Source: Synechococcaceae cyanobacterium (GTDB lineage Bacteria > Cyanobacteriota > Cyanobacteriia > PCC-6307 > Cyanobiaceae). Taken from it: a stretch of DNA of 10,968 nt. Location: NCBI GenBank assembly GCA_947460085.1, contig CANHGA010000049.1:1-10968 (forward strand). Direction: 5' to 3'. Shown here piece after piece: positions 1-5,220 of the stretch. Both the position numbers and the translations under genes were made by a program. Positions within the stretch are counted from its first letter, which is position 1. Each line of letters starts with the position of its first letter. Under the pieces are notes generated by a model that saw nothing but the letters and a program-made list of their open reading frames with translations, was not told the origin of the DNA and ran no database searches.

Positions 1-2
1 AC

Positions 3-125
3 CCTGAGGAACATGAATGGTGGGGGCTAAAACCTACTTGCTCGCTACGAGTTTCTTGCACCTCCCCATTGACTGCCGAGTCGCCATTGACTGCCGACTC
101 GCGATTAACTGCAGAAACCTTGTGA
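3..125 (+). other. Possible 3' tail of an upstream gene (open frame from the left edge)
   Basis: Frame 3 is open from the window edge to a TGA at 123-125, giving 40 codons that begin PEEHEWWGLK and end with three related hexapeptides, SPLTAE, SPLTAD and SRLTAE. The hexapeptides are the translation of the 18-bp repeat at 67-118. Frame 1 is also open from the edge, but only to a TAA at 28-30. No family is recognisable, and 40 codons open by chance is common in GC-rich DNA. This may be the end of a protein or plain spacer; sequence to the left would decide. Confidence 0.2.
67..118. repeat. 18-bp-period tandem repeat upstream of cobU
   Basis: Two units differ by one base: CATTGACTGCCGAGTCGC at 67-84 and CATTGACTGCCGACTCGC at 85-102. 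A degraded third unit follows at 103-118, beginning GATTAACTGCAG. The block ends 27 bp before the cobU start codon. The period is a multiple of three, so any frame through it keeps repeating. Confidence 0.8.
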
Positions 126-145
126 TCGGCCCCCAACCATCCTGA

Positions 146-685
146 ATGGGACCAGCGATCACCGTCGTTACCGGTCCCGCCCGTAGCGGCAAGAGCCGTT
201 GGGCCGAGCACCTGGCCCAAGCCAGCGGATTGGAGGTCACCTATGTGGCCACCGGTGGTAGTGGTGTTGGAGATCCTCTCTGGCAGGCCCGCCTAGCCCT
301 TCATCGGCAACGCAGGCCATCGGCCTGGGGATGCCAGGAAGTGGGCTTTGGGCTAGCCGACTCCCTCTCCACCATTGGGACTAACTCCCTCGCCCTGGTT
401 GATTCCCTCGGCAGCTGGGTTGCCCATGGCCTTGAACTCGATGGGATGACCTGGCAGCAGCACTGTCAACGGCTGCTTGGGGCGATGGATGGCTGCAAGG
501 GCTCCGTCATCGTGGTGAGTGAGCAGACAGGCTGGGGGGTCGTGCCCCCCACGGCCATTGGCGGCCTCTTCCGCGATCGGCTCGGGGAGTTGGAGCAGCA
601 GGTCATGGCGCTTGCCAGCTCCGGCTGGCTGGTGGTGGCCGGGCGGGCCATTGATTTGTTAGCAACCAGCGTGGCCGTTCCCTAA
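146..685 (+). CDS. cobU: Adenosylcobinamide kinase / adenosylcobinamide-phosphate guanylyltransferase (CobU/CobP)
   Basis: CobU phosphorylates adenosylcobinamide and then transfers GMP to it, making GDP-cobinamide for nucleotide-loop assembly of cobamides (pseudocobalamin in picocyanobacteria, from family knowledge). The 179-aa length is normal. A P-loop TGPARSGKS lies at residues 9-17. His53 in RLALHRQRRP sits where the family carries the guanylylated histidine. VDSLGSWVAHGL at about residue 85 matches the family's conserved VDxLxxW segment. The ATG is preceded directly by an in-frame TGA (143-145), so the frame cannot begin earlier. No clear Shine-Dalgarno is visible. trmL follows after 45 bp in the same direction, so co-transcription is possible. 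No other cobamide gene is in view, and no cobalamin riboswitch is evident in the 145 bases upstream. Confidence 0.93.
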   Translation: MGPAITVVTGPARSGKSRWAEHLAQASGLEVTYVATGGSGVGDPLWQARLALHRQRRPSAWGCQEVGFGLADSLSTIGTNSLALVDSLGSWVAHGLELDGMTWQQHCQRLLGAMDGCKGSVIVVSEQTGWGVVPPTAIGGLFRDRLGELEQQVMALASSGWLVVAGRAIDLLATSVAVP

Positions 686-731
686 AGACCAGCTCTTCCC
701 TCGAGAACAGCCATTCCCTAGAGCCCAGCCA
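678..731. repeat. 18-bp-period tandem repeat across the cobU-trmL junction
   Basis: Three consecutive 18-bp units: TTCCCTAAAGACCAGCTC (678-695), TTCCCTCGAGAACAGCCA (696-713) and TTCCCTAGAGCCCAGCCA (714-731). Unit 1 contains the cobU stop codon (TAA, 683-685). The last base of unit 3 is the A of the trmL ATG. The whole spacer is therefore repeat. Units 2 and 3 are closer to each other than to unit 1. Confidence 0.75.
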
Positions 732-1228
732 TGCCCCAGGTGATCCTCTACCAACCTGAAATCCCACCGAACACCGGAAATGTGGCCCGCACCTGCGCCG
801 CTACCGGCACGGAGTTGCACCTGGTGGAACCCCTGGGCTTCTCGATCGACGATCGCCAGCTCAAACGGGCTGGCCTCGACTACTGGCCCCTGGTCCCCCT
901 CAGCCGCCATGCCGATTGGTCGGCTTTGCAGCAGGAGCGCGCAGCAAGGGGCGGCCGGCTCATTGCCCTCAGCAGCCATGGCGCCATCCCCTACAACAGC
1001 TTCCAATTCGAGGCCGACGATTGGTTGCTCTTTGGCCGCGAAACCGAGGGACTACCCCCATCCGTTCGGGACCAGGCCCAGGCCTGCCTCACCATCCCGA
1101 TGGCCCGGTCCTCCCGGGCGGTGCCCCATGGGGTGCGCAGCCTCAACCTCTCGGTAGCCGTCGGGGTTGTTCTGTTTGAGTCCCTGCGGCAACTGAATTT
1201 GCTGACAGGGGCTGAACCCCTGTCCTGA
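731..1228 (+). CDS. trmL: tRNA (cytidine/uridine-34 2'-O)-methyltransferase TrmL (SPOUT family)
   Basis: TrmL uses S-adenosylmethionine to methylate the 2'-OH of the wobble nucleotide in tRNA-Leu isoacceptors (family knowledge). The 165-aa product has the compact single-domain length of TrmL/YibK. Visible motifs are an N-terminal PEIPPNTGNVARTCAATG (residues 8-25), the middle segment LLFGRETEGLPP (about 98-109), and the C-terminal knot segment IPM...VRSLNLSVAVGVVLFE. The asparagine of the PPNTGN motif and the RSLNLS motif are intact. The ATG at 731 gives the usual N-terminus directly before the first beta strand. The 3' end lies inside a strong inverted repeat (1204-1224). SpoU-family enzymes with other targets share these motifs; the short length and absence of an extra RNA-binding domain favour TrmL. 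Confidence 0.92.
   Translation: MPQVILYQPEIPPNTGNVARTCAATGTELHLVEPLGFSIDDRQLKRAGLDYWPLVPLSRHADWSALQQERAARGGRLIALSSHGAIPYNSFQFEADDWLLFGRETEGLPPSVRDQAQACLTIPMARSSRAVPHGVRSLNLSVAVGVVLFESLRQLNLLTGAEPLS
1204..1224 (+). terminator. 8-bp hairpin at the trmL 3' end, without a U tract
   Basis: GACAGGGG (1204-1211) pairs perfectly with CCCCTGTC (1217-1224) around a CTGAA loop, just before the trmL TGA at 1226-1228. No T run follows, so it is not a standard intrinsic terminator. It could stabilise the mRNA end, cause pausing, or be coincidental. Confidence 0.4.
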
Positions 1229-1237
1229 ACAGCAATC

Positions 1238-1277
1238 TTGCCGTAAGTTGCGGCAAATCGTATTCATTGCAACTTGT
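1238..1277 (+). promoter_or_regulatory. Alternative RNA stems in the spacer before the M23 peptidase gene
   Basis: TTGCCG (1238-1243) pairs with CGGCAA (1251-1256) around a 7-base loop. The overlapping segment 1243-1253 can instead pair with 1267-1277 in eleven consecutive pairs; the core AAGTTGC/GCAACTT is Watson-Crick and the two ends are G-U. The two stems share bases and exclude each other, as in attenuator-like leaders. No known riboswitch class was recognised, so the regulatory role is inference. Confidence 0.3.
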
Positions 1278-1358
1278 ATTAGGGGGTTCAGTCGGTTACT
1301 GTCTTGCGAACTCAGTGATATGGCTTCAGAAATGCACCATATCTGTCAGAAATTTCGC

Positions 1359-2381
1359 ATGCAGTCTTGGCGAACGTGTTTGAGGGTTGCCTTACCAGTT
1401 GCAGTGGCCTTTCCTGCATTGGTTGCGGCTCTAACCCCTCCAGCACCCCACCACGGCGACCTTGACTCCCTCGTCGCTGTCCTGCCTGCCCCGAGTACCG
1501 AGAAGGCTTGGGTCAGGGTTCGCGACAGCGTCACCATCGAGGATCTGTCCTCAAAACTCAGGCTTCCCAGCGAACGCCTTGCCGCCCTCAACGAGGTTGA
1601 GACCACCCACCAGTTCCGTCAGGGCGAGTGGCTCATCGTTCCAGCCAAGCAGGTGCGCCTGGTGAAGCTGCTGGCTTCCTTGGATCCAAGCGAATTACGG
1701 CGCACCCCGCCCCTCCAAGATCTCCCCGCCCTCGAAGAAGGCCCAGCCGTGCGCCTGGGGGACAGCATCAAGAAAATCGCCCAGCGCTACGGGGTCACCC
1801 TCCAGCAGCTCCTCCAACTCAACCCCGGGCTCGATACGGCCAAATTGGTTGTGGGAAGCGAAATCAAACTCTCCCAAGCCTCCCCGGCCCGGCCCCGACT
1901 CCTGATTGGCCTAGCGCCCTCTGGCAGCGGCGGGATCAGCTGGCCGGATTTACCGAATTTTGGCAATTCGGATCGGCCATTTGATTCCGGTTTGTCCGCC
2001 TCTGGCTGGATATGGCCCACCAAGGGCATGTTCAGCTCCGGCTACGGCTGGCGTTGGGGACGCATGCACAAGGGCATCGATGTGGCCAACAATGTCGGCA
2101 CCCCAATCGTGGCAGCCAAAAGCGGACGGGTGACCTTTTCTGGTTGGGATGACGGGGGCTATGGCTACAAGGTCTTGGTTCAGCATGAGGACGGCAGCCA
2201 ATCGCTGTATGCCCACAACAGCCGGCTAGCCGTCAGGGTTGGTCAAACCGTGGAGCAGGGTCAATTGGTCTCCTACATGGGCAGTACGGGCCGCAGCACC
2301 GGTCCCCACCTGCACTTCGAGATCCATCCCCCAGGTCGAGGAGCCATCAACCCCATGCAATTGCTCCCCCCACGCGCCTGA
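1359..2381 (+). CDS. Exported LysM and M23-family peptidoglycan endopeptidase
   Basis: This is a predicted periplasmic metallopeptidase that cuts peptide cross-links of peptidoglycan, or an EnvC/NlpD-like amidase activator. From the ATG at 1359 it is 340 aa, opening with a textbook signal peptide: MQSWRTCLR followed by a hydrophobic stretch to about residue 25. Two LysM-like repeats follow, at about 52-95 and 130-172; the second (LGDSIKKIAQRYGVTLQQLL) is the more canonical. The M23 domain is C-terminal, with HKGID (His237, Asp241), YAH (His286) and HLHFE (His317, His319). All zinc and catalytic residues are present, so an active enzyme is more likely than a degenerate activator. Other in-frame starts are ATG 1332, ATG 1320 and TTG 1248. 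1359 is chosen because the DNA before it is AT-rich and because it gives a short n-region; no Shine-Dalgarno decides. Confidence 0.9.
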   Translation: MQSWRTCLRVALPVAVAFPALVAALTPPAPHHGDLDSLVAVLPAPSTEKAWVRVRDSVTIEDLSSKLRLPSERLAALNEVETTHQFRQGEWLIVPAKQVRLVKLLASLDPSELRRTPPLQDLPALEEGPAVRLGDSIKKIAQRYGVTLQQLLQLNPGLDTAKLVVGSEIKLSQASPARPRLLIGLAPSGSGGISWPDLPNFGNSDRPFDSGLSASGWIWPTKGMFSSGYGWRWGRMHKGIDVANNVGTPIVAAKSGRVTFSGWDDGGYGYKVLVQHEDGSQSLYAHNSRLAVRVGQTVEQGQLVSYMGSTGRSTGPHLHFEIHPPGRGAINPMQLLPPRA

Positions 2382-2398
2382 TAGAATTGCTCCACAGC

Positions 2399-2472
2399 GG
2401 CTCGGTAGCTCAGCTGGTTAGAGCGTGGGATTCATAACCCCAAGGTCGGGAGTTCAAGTCTCCCCCGAGCCA
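2399..2472 (+). tRNA. tRNA with CAU anticodon, probably elongator tRNA-Met
   Basis: A full cloverleaf of 74 bases can be drawn. The acceptor stem is GGCTCGG/CCGAGCC, the D arm GCTC/GAGC, the anticodon loop TTCATAA, the T arm GGGAG/CTCCC with loop TTCAAGT, and the discriminator base A. CCA is not encoded. The anticodon stem TGGGA/CCCCA has an A-C mismatch next to the loop. The acceptor starts with a normal G1-C72 pair, so this is not the initiator. CAU is also the anticodon of the lysidine-modified tRNA-Ile2; Met is preferred from overall resemblance, and Ile2 is not excluded. It starts 17 bases after the M23 peptidase stop and is followed by a strong terminator. Confidence 0.93.
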
Positions 2473-2490
2473 TAGCGATTGTCGCTGAAA

Positions 2491-2516
2491 AGCCCCCTGA
2501 CTAGGGGGCTTTTTTT
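2491..2516 (+). terminator. Rho-independent terminator after the tRNA
   Basis: AGCCCCCT (2491-2498) pairs perfectly with AGGGGGCT (2503-2510) around a GACT loop, followed by a run of T to 2516. On the - strand only a short T run follows, so it could act weakly for the convergent 121-aa gene as well. Confidence 0.93.
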
Positions 2517-2621
2517 GCTCTTATCAGCGGCCAAAAGATAATTGTTCTACCTATTGTTGCACCCCTAAGAATAGCCAGAACGGGTTGCGATACGACCCGC
2601 TTGACCATTACCACAAAACCA

Positions 2622-2987
2622 TCAGCGCATCTCGATTGCATTGAGCCGTTCCCGGAAGCTTGCCGAGGCACTGCCATCGAAGTCATCTCCGTCCAGGCCT
2701 GGAGCTACTGGTTCGATCCGGCGTGGATCTGCCGCCATGGGCTGCTGGACCCCGTCAATAGGCTGATCGGCGGGTATCGGTGTTGACACCGATCGGCGCG
2801 CCCTTGAGCCGTAGGAGCGCCCCTCCAGGGCCCGGATCAGGGACTTGCTGCGATTTGCTTCACCAACGCTCTGGCCCTGCTTGGGACGAACCAAGGGATT
2901 GTCCTTGAGCTCGGAGCGAACCTGATTCAGCAGGCGAAAGTGGCCAGTCGTGTTGTATTTGCGAAGTACGGTTGGATCCCAAGCCAT
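2622..2987 (-). CDS. Conserved-looking hypothetical protein, 121 aa
   Basis: No function is recognised. The product is soluble, with no signal peptide or membrane segment. The first 65 residues (starting MAWDPTVLRKYNTTGHFRLL) are rich in charged residues and look like a compact helical domain containing SVGEANRSKSLIRALEGRS. A Pro/Asp/Ala-rich linker follows at about 68-105, then a short charged tail, SFRERLNAIEMR. This start-linker-tail layout resembles a small family I associate with picocyanobacteria, but that is memory and not a search. The ATG at 2987 is the natural start, and the 151-bp AT-rich spacer upstream is shared with the divergent peroxiredoxin gene. Downstream, before the tRNA terminator, only a weak inverted repeat (cgggt/acccg near 2581-2599) is seen. 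Confidence 0.75.
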   Translation of the reverse strand: MAWDPTVLRKYNTTGHFRLLNQVRSELKDNPLVRPKQGQSVGEANRSKSLIRALEGRSYGSRARRSVSTPIPADQPIDGVQQPMAADPRRIEPVAPGLDGDDFDGSASASFRERLNAIEMR

Positions 2988-3033
2988 GCAAGCCGATTGA
3001 ATGATCCCTTGAGGCTATCGCTTGGCAGCGACG

Positions 3034-3050
3034 AAATTGTGATAAATTGT
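3034..3050. promoter_or_regulatory. Direct repeat AAATTGT x2 in the divergent promoter region
   Basis: AAATTGT occurs at 3034-3040 and 3044-3050, a spacing of one helical turn, inside an AT-rich patch (about 3030-3062) of the 151-bp spacer between the 121-aa gene and the peroxiredoxin gene. The patch also holds -10-like words (GATAAA, GGATAAC) and a -35-like TTGGCA at 3022-3027, but no pair is at ideal 17-bp spacing. A promoter or regulator site is inferred. Confidence 0.3.
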
Positions 3051-3138
3051 TGTTTGGATAACTGGTAGTCAATCCGACTTCGCCCTAAGGCTGGCATTGA
3101 CCCGGTTCCTCCCCTTCCTTCACCCCTTCCCAACAAGC

Positions 3139-3729
3139 ATGTCGAGACTGGTCGGTCTGCAAGCCCCTGACTTCACTGCCACCGCAGTGGTTGACCAGGA
3201 GTTCAAGGAAATCAAGCTGTCCCAGTACCGCGGCAAGTACGTGGTGCTGTTCTTCTACCCCCTCGATTTCACCTTCGTCTGCCCTACCGAGATCACCGCG
3301 TTCTCGGATCGCTACTCCGATTTCACCAGCCGTAACACCGAAGTGTTGGGTGTCTCGGTGGACAGCCAATTCAGCCACTTGGCCTGGGTGCAGACCGAGC
3401 GCAAGAGCGGCGGCCTGGGCGACATCGCTTACCCCCTAGTTGCTGACCTCAAAAAGGAGATCGCCAGCGCCTACAACGTGCTCGACGAAGAGGCAGGCAT
3501 CGCCCTCCGCGGCCTGTTCATCATCGACCCCCAGGGCGTGATCATGCACAGCACGATCAACAACCTGCCCGTGGGCCGCAGCGTGGATGAAACCCTCCGG
3601 GTGCTCCAAGCCTTCCAGCACGTTCAGGCCCACCCCGATGAGGTTTGCCCTGCAAACTGGCAGCCCGGCGAGAAAACGATGAATCCCGACCCGATCAAGA
3701 GCAAGGATTTCTTCGCCGCTGTCAACTGA
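3139..3729 (+). CDS. Typical 2-Cys peroxiredoxin
   Basis: This is a cytosolic thiol peroxidase that reduces H2O2 and organic peroxides and is recycled by thioredoxin. It is 196 aa from the ATG at 3139. The peroxidatic cysteine is Cys48 in FYPLDFTFVCPTE, and the resolving cysteine is Cys170 in EVCPANW. The SGGLG segment and a C-terminal FF (in KSKDFF) correspond to the GGLG and YF features of over-oxidation-sensitive peroxiredoxins, as in chloroplast 2-Cys enzymes. Starting at the earlier in-frame TTG (3097) would add 14 residues (MTRFLPFLHPFPTS) absent from the family core, so the ATG is preferred. It stands alone on its strand, with a shared AT-rich promoter region upstream and an intrinsic terminator 25 bases after the stop. 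Regulation by oxidative stress or light is plausible but not shown here. Confidence 0.95.
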   Translation: MSRLVGLQAPDFTATAVVDQEFKEIKLSQYRGKYVVLFFYPLDFTFVCPTEITAFSDRYSDFTSRNTEVLGVSVDSQFSHLAWVQTERKSGGLGDIAYPLVADLKKEIASAYNVLDEEAGIALRGLFIIDPQGVIMHSTINNLPVGRSVDETLRVLQAFQHVQAHPDEVCPANWQPGEKTMNPDPIKSKDFFAAVN

Positions 3730-3753
3730 GCAGCCCCACCCTGTGGTGGCATC

Positions 3754-3783
3754 AAGGGGTCCCAGTTGGGACCCCTTTTTTTT
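3754..3783 (+). terminator. Rho-independent terminator after the peroxiredoxin gene
   Basis: AAGGGGTCCC (3754-3763) pairs with GGGACCCCTT (3768-3777) around AGTT, with eight consecutive T at 3776-3783. It lies in the 82-bp spacer between the convergent peroxiredoxin and purQ genes. Read from the - strand, the stem is not followed by a proper T run. Confidence 0.93.
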
Positions 3784-3811
3784 GGGATTCGGTCGTATCA
3801 GCCCCTGGGGC

Positions 3812-4465
3812 TCAGGCCAACACACTGGCTAGCAGGCGCAGCCCATCGGTACCGCCAGTCGCAGGATCACAGGCCCGCTCCGGGTGGGGCATCAGACCCA
3901 GCACGTTGCCTGCCAGGTTGGTGAGACCTGCCACATCCCCGACCGAGCCATTGGGGTTCTGGCCGTAGCGCAACACCACCCTTCCCTCCCCTTCCAGCTG
4001 CTGGAGCTGGTCTGCGTCGCACTGATAGCGGCCTTCCCCATGGGCAATCGGCAGGTTGATGGCTTCGCCCTCGCCGTAGCCCTTCAGCCATTGGCAGGTT
4101 CCAGGCCGGACCTCCAACGCAGCTGGCTCACAGAGGAAGTGGAGCTTCTGGTTCCGCGTGAGGGCACCTGGCAACAGTCCCATCTCGGTCAACACCTGAA
4201 AGCCATTGCAAATCCCCAGAACCGGTCCACCCCCATGGGCAAAATCCCGCACCGCCTCGAGAACGGGAGCAAAGCGGGCGATGGCGCCACAACGGAGGTA
4301 GTCGCCATAGCTGAAGCCGCCCGGCAGCACGACGGCGTCGATCCCGCCCAGGTCCCGTTCCTCATGCCAGAGAAAGCGGGTGGATAGCTGGAGGCAGCCT
4401 TCCAAAGCCCATCGCACATCGCGATCGCAATTGGAGCCAGGGAAAACGACGATCCCGACGGTCAT
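3812..4465 (-). CDS. purQ: Phosphoribosylformylglycinamidine synthase, glutaminase subunit PurQ
   Basis: PurQ releases ammonia from glutamine and channels it to PurL, which converts FGAR to FGAM in step 4 of purine synthesis. The 217-aa length is normal for the small-subunit form. The N-terminus MTVGIVVFPGSNCDRD is typical. LPGGFSYGDYLRCGAIAR is at residues 47-64, the nucleophile Cys86 lies in PVLGICNGFQVL, and His194/Glu196 in MPHPER complete the class-I amidotransferase triad. The start ATG overlaps the purS stop (ATGA at 4462-4465), so the two subunits are translationally coupled. purL is not in the window. No standard terminator was found after it; a short AGCCC/GGGCT hairpin touches the stop at 3800-3812. 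Confidence 0.97.
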   Translation of the reverse strand: MTVGIVVFPGSNCDRDVRWALEGCLQLSTRFLWHEERDLGGIDAVVLPGGFSYGDYLRCGAIARFAPVLEAVRDFAHGGGPVLGICNGFQVLTEMGLLPGALTRNQKLHFLCEPAALEVRPGTCQWLKGYGEGEAINLPIAHGEGRYQCDADQLQQLEGEGRVVLRYGQNPNGSVGDVAGLTNLAGNVLGLMPHPERACDPATGGTDGLRLLASVLA

Positions 4466-4734
4466 GCCTGCTGCCCCCCAGTGGTATCAGCCAGTTCAAG
4501 ACTCCAGTCCTCAATGACCGGGTTGGCCAGGAGGCGATCACTGAGCAGCTCTAACTGGGCCTGGGCCGTGGCGCGATCGGGGGCCTCGAGCTCGAGGTGG
4601 ATCGACTTGCCAATTCTCAAGGTTTTGATGCCATCCACACCCAAACGGGCTGCGGCAGCACGGGTGGCTTCCCCGGCGGGGTCGAGCACAGAGGACCTGA
4701 GGGAGACCTGAACGTGGGCGCTAAAGAGGGGCAC
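4462..4734 (-). CDS. purS: Phosphoribosylformylglycinamidine synthase subunit PurS
   Basis: PurS is the small structural subunit that bridges PurQ and PurL in the three-part FGAM synthase. Taking the GTG at 4734 gives 90 aa beginning (M)PLFSAHVQVSLRSSVLDPAG, which fits the usual PurS length of about 80-90 and its conserved N-terminal beta strand. The conserved GVDGIKTLRIGKSIHLELEA and LLSDRLLANPVIEDWSLEL segments are intact. The frame stays open to an ATG at 4866 (134 aa), but the added residues are Gly/Pro-rich, unlike the family, and would overlap the divergent gene at 4808. The stop overlaps the purQ start by four bases. An AT-rich patch (about 4747-4765) upstream may hold the promoter. 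Confidence 0.9.
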   Translation of the reverse strand: MPLFSAHVQVSLRSSVLDPAGEATRAAAARLGVDGIKTLRIGKSIHLELEAPDRATAQAQLELLSDRLLANPVIEDWSLELADTTGGQQA

Positions 4735-4783
4735 CTGGGCAGCCAATGGTTTGTTAAATCTTGGCAGCCCAAGGGTCCAGGGC

Positions 4784-4795
4784 CCACGGCCGTGG
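4784..4795. promoter_or_regulatory. 12-bp perfect palindrome between purS and the divergent gene
   Basis: CCACGGCCGTGG lies in the 73-bp spacer between the purS GTG (4734) and the ATG at 4808, flanked by imperfect GGCC/GGCC arms. It is placed as an operator might be, but GC-rich DNA makes short palindromes common and no known regulator motif is matched. Confidence 0.25.
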
Positions 4796-4807
4796 CCAGG
4801 GTGAACC

Positions 4808-5200
4808 ATGGCATCGGTTCCGAGGGGCCCAAGAACTGGCAAAGGCTCTTGCCATGGATCGCCCAAAGGTTTTCACCGGCTGGTCTGGGTGATCACCTGG
4901 GCAATCGTGGGCTGGGCCCATGGGGCTGGCGCCCAGAGCGTTGCCCTGCAGTGCCAGTTGGATGGTGGTGCCTGGCAAGCCTGTCTGATGCAGGTTCAAG
5001 ACATCGGCAGGGCCTGGCGGATTGAGATGGGGCGGGAGACCCTGCTCTTTCGCCATGACGGCGGTGGGGCCATTGCCATGAAGCAGCACGGTCGCCCTTG
5101 GAGGCTGGTGCAAACCCGCTGGATTGCGGTGCCAGCTTCGGCCCAGAGCGCCCTCTGCTGGGACGGCCTCTGTGCCCTTGGGGCGGTGCCCCTGGATTAG
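4808..5200 (+). CDS. Small secreted hypothetical protein with four cysteines, 130 aa
   Basis: No function is recognised. A hydrophobic segment LVWVITWAIVGWAHGAGA (about residues 25-42), preceded by basic residues and ending in an AxA-type site (Ala40-Gly41-Ala42), predicts a Sec signal peptide. The mature part is about 88 aa with Cys49, Cys59, Cys117 and Cys122, enough for two disulfides. It has Trp-rich repeats of a beta-type pattern (GGAWQAC, RAWRIEMG, RPWRLVQTRW, LCWDGLCALG). A periplasmic or lumenal location is inferred. The ATG at 4808 leaves a rather long n-region; GTG 4889 is a shorter alternative that loses the basic residues. The gene is divergent from purS and convergent with cobW, 15 bp from its end, and its stop lies in a small tandem duplication (5188-5220). 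Confidence 0.72.
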   Translation: MASVPRGPRTGKGSCHGSPKGFHRLVWVITWAIVGWAHGAGAQSVALQCQLDGGAWQACLMQVQDIGRAWRIEMGRETLLFRHDGGGAIAMKQHGRPWRLVQTRWIAVPASAQSALCWDGLCALGAVPLD

Positions 5201-5220
5201 GGATAGGCCCCTGGATTAGG
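5188..5220. repeat. 19-bp-period tandem duplication carrying the stops of two convergent genes
   Basis: GCCCCTGGATTAGG occurs at 5188-5201 and again at 5207-5220, with GATAG between the copies. The TAG in the first copy ends the secreted-protein gene on the + strand; the TTA in the second copy is the TAA stop of cobW on the - strand. The genes end 15 bp apart with no hairpin terminator. Confidence 0.75.

Noticed and set aside
34..240. 68-aa - strand frame across the upstream repeat and the cobU start
   Set aside because: It is read from the repeat (ATRQSM units) and from the complement of the cobU P-loop region; no support as a gene.
1248..1358. Longer M23 peptidase starting at TTG 1248
   Set aside because: It would place 37 residues before the signal peptide, and the DNA is AT-rich with alternative stems, more like a leader; ATG 1320 and 1332 remain possible.
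3884..4387. 167-aa + strand open frame opposite purQ
   Set aside because: It lies entirely antisense to purQ, with no family resemblance; long antisense frames are expected in GC-rich coding DNA.
4735..4866. 44-residue N-terminal extension of PurS (ATG at 4866)
   Set aside because: PurS is normally 80-90 aa, the extension is Gly/Pro-rich, and it would overlap the divergent gene; the GTG at 4734 gives the canonical N-terminus.
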